A DNA stretch of 64,000 bases. Source: Gremmenia infestans (taxonomy: Eukaryota > Ascomycota > Leotiomycetes > Helotiales > Hamatocanthoscyphaceae). Positions 59,635 through 64,000 of this stretch are shown here, piece after piece. The stretch's first letter is position 1, and every line of letters begins with the position of its first letter. Both the position numbers and the translations under genes were made by a program. The notes below the pieces were generated by a model that was not told the DNA's origin, searched no databases, and worked only from the letters and a program-made list of their open reading frames with translations. The stretch is from NCBI GenBank assembly GCA_032629725.1, contig JAFEVB010000005.1, forward strand, positions 1,178,001-1,242,000, in the 5' to 3' direction.

Positions 59635-60369
59635 CTAAGAGTGAACCTTGGAACACCCCTCCACCTTACAATTCCGCCGCCTCTGCATCCCACCAGTCTT
59701 GCCCCTACAGACTCTATACCCCTCTGCTCTCACATGCCCCCGGAAATGCGCATACCACTCCTCGACACCCATCCCACCTTTCCAAACCCCATCATACTCA
59801 TAGCAGATCCAGCAGCCCAGTCTCTCTCCCCCTCCTTCCTCCAGGTCTAGTTTTTTGTTGGACGCGAAGGTGGGATTCGAGGGCGGTATATGGCTCTCCC
59901 AGCGATAGTTGACCGAGGGATCAATCCAGCCAGGCCATCCTTCCTTATAACTCGCGGGGATCGAGTCTGATACGACGAATCCGCACGCACAGGGTTCGAA
60001 ATACTGCGAGCCTGTTCGCCCGCCGCCGGGCATGGTGTTTGCGTTTCGCTCTGAAAAGGCGTGTTGGCAGAACCCTGGATTTTGCGTTCGAGGTAGAGCG
60101 GCGGGTGCGTATGGTGGAGGCGGTAGTTCTGTCTCTGCATCTCGTGCAGCAAAGAGACTTCTTGAGACTTCCTGCATTTCGGGTATTTTCGACATGGTTG
60201 ATGGGGATGGCGGAGGAGAAAGCTGGAATGTTGTTGTGTGGATGAGGTCGAGGAGGGATAAGAGGGGCAGGATTGGGTTTCGAGGTGCGCAGAAATGCGT
60301 CGATGGCTTTTCGAAGGGTGAGGATGCGAGGTATGCGGGAGCGGGGTGCGTGAGTGTGAGGGTCGACAT
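59635..60369 (-). CDS. Cys/His-rich hypothetical protein
   Basis: Single exon, 244 residues from the ATG at 60369; an internal ATG (MSKIPEMQEV) at residue 59 is a possible alternative. No family is recognised. The C-terminal half carries paired metal-type residues: FEPCACGF, GCWICYEYDGVW, WYAHFRGHVR and then CRGK, NCKVEGCSKVHS, suggestive of a zinc-binding module. Tryptophans (KEGWPGWIDPS, YRWESHIPPS) lie between. The N-terminal half is Pro/Ser rich. No signal peptide is apparent. Probably a conserved fungal protein of unknown role. Confidence 0.65.
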   Translation of the reverse strand: MSTLTLTHPAPAYLASSPFEKPSTHFCAPRNPILPLLSLLDLIHTTTFQLSPPPSPSTMSKIPEMQEVSRSLFAARDAETELPPPPYAPAALPRTQNPGFCQHAFSERNANTMPGGGRTGSQYFEPCACGFVVSDSIPASYKEGWPGWIDPSVNYRWESHIPPSNPTFASNKKLDLEEGGGERLGCWICYEYDGVWKGGMGVEEWYAHFRGHVRAEGYRVCRGKTGGMQRRRNCKVEGCSKVHS

Positions 60370-61472
60370 GTAATGGGTAGGGAGATCGAATGTCGAGATC
60401 TCGTTCGGATGAAAAGAAACAGAGATGATGCCGTGCGTGTTTAATAGAGCTTACCTTTGGATAGAGAATGTAGAGAAAGAAACAAAGGGAAGAGATTCTG
60501 GGAGAGAGATAGAGAGGTACTTACGCTTGCCCTGCCACACAATTGTTGGTGGCAGGGCTCGAATATTAGGAGGTTGAAGTGAGTGAAGAGAAGTCGGAGG
60601 CTGGGAGAGGAGAGTCAAGTTGTTAAGTTTCGGCGGCTGAGGTAACTAACTGTAAGCGAGATAGCGCAGCTTACTCTGAAACGCACGTGGTCCCCCCCCT
60701 TTTCGTTGCAACCGACTCGTATTCACAGATCCCGAGATTGTTCATCCAAGGCTACGGAAGCACCAAGAACCGGCGAGTTCTCTATTACGACTTCTGACTT
60801 CTGATAATGCCAAGTGGAATGTTGTCGAGTACCGACCCGACCTTATGTAAGCTCTTTTGACTTGGCATGCTGACTAACTGCTCTTGAGTCCTAGTCCTAT
60901 CCTACCCTATTACCGATGGAGGGGTTCACGGTAAGTTTCCTTTTCCGTGAAGATAGCCACGATAAAATTGGTAAAGCGGCTTACTTCTATAAGGCTTGGG
61001 TCCAATGGCGAGCAGGTTTCAAAGTGCTTGCATTATCTCTACTGTATGGCGTGCTAGAAACTAAATATGCGACATGTATTTCTATGGAAAAGGACAATAC
61101 CCATCCCATTCCAAGCTAAAATATGCATCCTTTAGAGACTAATCGAACAAAAGAATATCGGCAGATGGCAACCTAGTAGATCTATCGTAGGACAAAACCC
61201 AGAACTGCTATGCCGTGGATCCATTATTCTCTGGACCAATTATCAGATTCGCGCAATAACTAGACGACTTGCGTGATCTAGGCGTCCTGTGCTCACAATT
61301 GTGTCATTGATCAGAAAGATGCCTGTCCCTACCGCTTATCTTTTTGTGGTTGCATATAATATTGCGCATAGACGACTCCATGTCGGACCTGAATTTGCCT
61401 GCTTTCGTTTTCTAGATTTCCATATCCTCAACTCTCTTTTCTCTTACCAGTCTTCCAGGAAATTCTACAGGT
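60370..61472. other. Intergenic region
   Basis: About 1.1 kb, divergent spacer between the Cys/His-rich gene and the DUR3-like permease. No supported gene. Confidence 0.45.
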
Positions 61473-64000
61473 ATGGCTGATACAGCTGCGGTGATTCCAT
61501 TGTCACAAGTAAGTCATACTTAAAACAAAGAGCCTTGCCTCACTTTCCAACATCTCCGTGTACACTATTAAACTGATTCTCTTCAGGGCACCGGTTATGG
61601 AGTCGTTGTTGGTCTCGGAGCTTTATTTGCTTTTGGGATGATAGCAGTCAGTGAGGTTATGAAAAGACGGGGAAACGTTGAAAACGCCGAGGAGTTCACT
61701 GGTGAGTAGATTTTCATACAGATCTGGGGGATACATAACTAATGATCAACTCATCAGTTGCAAAGAGATCTCTTGGAACTGGTTTGACTGCCGCCGGTGT
61801 AACATCTTCTTGGACATGGAGTACCACCCTCCTCTCCTCAGTAACAGTTGCTTATGAATATGGCGTTGCCGGCTCGTTCTTCTACGCTGCTTGCAACAGT
61901 ACGCAAATCATGGTTTTCAGCAACTTGGCTATTGTGAGTTTGTCGCATAATAATATGGCTCTCACTTTATTCTGATCTCTCCAAGCAAACTAAGAGAAAA
62001 GCTCCCAATGCCAGAACATTCCTTGAAATCATCCGTGTCCGATATGGAACAACCGCGCATTTCTCGTTTATGTTCTTTAGTTTAGCTTCCAATATCTTGG
62101 TTGTTTCATCCATTTTGATTGGCGGTGCGGCAGCTATCAACTCATTGACCGGGATGAGTGTCTATGCCAGTCTTTGGTTGCTTCCTCTTAGCGTTTCTGC
62201 ATACACTATGCGAGGTGGCTTGAGAGCAACCATTCTGACAGACTATGTGAGTTTCGTTCTTCTCATTCATATGAAACAACCTTGTCTAAACTTGCATAGA
62301 TTCACACAGCTATCATCTTGATCGTCATACTGTTCTTCTGGTTCAAGGTCTATGCTTCTGGAACTCAAATTGGATCCCCGGGAAAGATGTGGGACCTCCT
62401 TATCGAAGCCGCTCAGCGAAATGACTACTCAGCACCGACTAGAGATGGTAGCTATCTCACCATTCGATCCCTAGGTGCGCTCAAGTTCGCCATCCTCAGT
62501 ATTCTCGAATATACCGGGGTCGTCTTCCTAGACAATTCTTTCCACCAAAAGGGCATTGCGGCAGATCCTGCATCCGCGATTCCCGGTTATGTTCTCGGAG
62601 GGTTGGCTTGGTATGCAATGCCTTTCACCTTGGCGACCACTATGGGGATTTTGGCAGTTGCGCTGGAGAACACACCTGCTTTTCCCACGTATCCCAGGAG
62701 AATGAATACCAAGGAGATTGGTGCTGGGTTGGCTTTACCTTACGCCGCCCAGACAATTGCTGGTAAAGGTGGTGCTGGTGCAGGCGAGTCACCCAACAGT
62801 CCCTGGATCGTCTCAAAAGAATACCTGCTAATTTGCGTCAATGCATAGTCCTCGTACTAATGTTTATGAGCTGCACCAGTGCCATTTCCAGTGTACTGAT
62901 CGGCGTCTCCACCGTTCTGTCTTACGATATCTACAAGACCTGTAAGTTCATTTTTGGGATCCAATTCGTCCCCAAAGCATAATTTCCTAATTGAAATTCT
63001 ATCAGACGTCAACCCTAAAGCTACCGATGATCAAGTACTCCGTGTAGGGCATTGGTGCGTTGCCGGCTTTGCTATCTTCATGGCTGCCTTTGCTACTATG
63101 CTTCACGGAGTGAACATTGATTTGGGTTTCATATACGTAAGCTTTCTATACCATCGCGCATAGGAACACATTACTGAATATTCTTTCCTTGTAGAATATG
63201 ACAGGTATCTTCACGGGCTCAGCACTTCCCGCGCTTGTCGGCACATTTTTCTCGTCACGACAAGGAGCACTAGCAGCGACGGCATCTATCTGGATTGGAT
63301 TCTTTGCCGCAGTCATAACATGGGTACACTATCCGTCTTCCTCAATCCTCAAAATCAAAGTAATAGTAACTAATCTGGTTCATCTCCCCATAGTTAACCT
63401 TGGCTCAGCGCTTCAGTGGAACCGTGAACATCACGTCTGTCGGAGCAACCGATCCGTGTTTATACGGGTGTGTCGCCGGCATTGGCGCAGCAGCCGTGGT
63501 CACTATCAGCATATCCATCTTCCACAATGCTCGTTATGGGTGGGAAACCCTCGGTGCAATTCGCTTTACCGATAGTGAAGGAAATGACAAAGATGTCGCT
63601 TATGCGGACCCAACCTATGACCCAGAACGCCTGAGAAAGGCGGCTTATATTGCTCGTGCTATCACTCTGTTCCTATTCTTGGCCTTGTTTATTATTTGGC
63701 CTTTAACGTGGGTTCTTCCAAACTTGTCTGCAAACTCAATCTCAAGGACCCCACTTCAAACGCTCGGAACCTGAGATGAGGAAAGAAAGTGATCTAGATT
63801 ACTAACACTAAGAATAGTTTATACGGCACCGCGTACAAGTTTTCGAAGAAGTTTTTCACGGGATGGGTCATAGTATCCTTGCTCTGGGCTATCTTTTCCT
63901 TCTTTAGTGTTACGGTGTTCCCTATCATTGAAGGGCGACACCTCCTCCTATCGTGGGTGAGGGATCTCTTTGGTAAAGGCAGCAAGGCGACCCATACAGA
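61473..64000 (+). CDS. DUR3-like urea/solute:cation symporter (5' part, truncated by window)
   Basis: Sodium:solute symporter family permease (PF00474), most like fungal urea transporter DUR3. Start MADTAAVIPLSQ at 61473; first exons 61473-61508, 61587-61701, 61758-61933, starting again at 61986, and so on, about ten within the window. Sequence reads LGTGLTAAGVTSSWTWSTTL, VFLDNSFHQKGIAADPASA then IPGYVLGGLAWYAMPF, and LVLMFMSCTSAISSVLIGV, with hydrophobic helices throughout. One intron (62784-62848) has a GC donor (G|GCGAGT) and CATAG acceptor; splicing it joins KGGAGA to VLVLMFMSC. The reading stays open at the window end (...FGKGSKATHT), so the C-terminus is missing. Substrate urea is inferred by similarity; polyamines are possible. 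Confidence 0.92.

Noticed and set aside
59485..59850. Plus-strand Pro/Leu-rich frame
   Set aside because: Antisense to the end of the Cys/His-rich gene; no features of its own.
60916..61119. Short plus-strand frame before the permease
   Set aside because: 67 codons with a GT right after the start region, but no joinable exon and no homology seen.

Overview
The window is nuclear DNA of a filamentous ascomycete (Pezizomycotina). Evidence: many genes carry short introns (about 45-70 nt) with GTRAGT-like donors and CTRAC-like branch sites; two genes have fungal Zn(II)2Cys6 regulator domains; and it holds recognisable filamentous-fungal genes (a VIB-1/XprG NDT80 regulator, GRG-1/CCG-1, a DUF2011 protein, NAD formate dehydrogenase, a DUR3-like permease, mitochondrial transhydrogenase). 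A leotiomycete is my guess, but the sequence alone does not prove the class. I saw no convincing tRNA, rRNA, CRISPR or intact transposon.

Layout. 1-8 kb: a FarA/CTF1-like Zn cluster regulator (+), an FAD monooxygenase (-), then about 2.7 kb of AT-rich spacer. 8-10 kb: NAD formate dehydrogenase with a long N-terminal extension (-). 12-16 kb: a second Zn cluster factor (-) divergent from a secreted alpha/beta hydrolase (+), the shared spacer holding a MITE-like inverted repeat and a 37-bp direct repeat. 17-20 kb: a seven-helix receptor-like membrane protein (-). 23-25 kb: an SDR and an EXPERA/EBP-family membrane protein (-). 27-28.6 kb: a decayed SDR pseudogene (+). 29.5 kb: grg-1 (-). 31-34 kb: AIM32-like (-) and MTQ1-like (+) genes sharing a 167-bp promoter. 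34-35.6 kb: two small secreted His-rich proteins in tandem. 35.6-40.4 kb: gene-poor, with an F-box relic. 40-44 kb: VIB-1/XprG and DUF2011 genes. 44-52 kb: two convergent long coiled-coil proteins sharing a C-terminal block, followed by a decayed gene. 52.8 kb: a secreted PEBP-like, probably GPI-anchored protein. 55-59 kb: proton-translocating NAD(P) transhydrogenase with 15 inferred exons, one of only 4 nt. 59.6 kb: a Cys/His-rich protein. 61.5 kb to the end: a DUR3-type permease cut by the window edge, with a GC-AG intron.

Function. Most genes are individually scattered housekeeping or stress/nutrient genes. Mitochondrial redox is well represented (transhydrogenase, AIM32, MTQ1, probably formate dehydrogenase). 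Nutrient response is another theme (VIB-1/XprG, GRG-1, urea-type transport, FarA-like regulator). I see no secondary-metabolite cluster. The most unusual items are the 4-nt micro-exon, the coiled-coil pair next to the vib-1 homologue, the tandem His-rich secreted proteins, and an over-represented 9-mer (TACGGAGTA) found only in intergenic DNA. All exon boundaries were inferred by eye from splice signals and reading-frame continuity.
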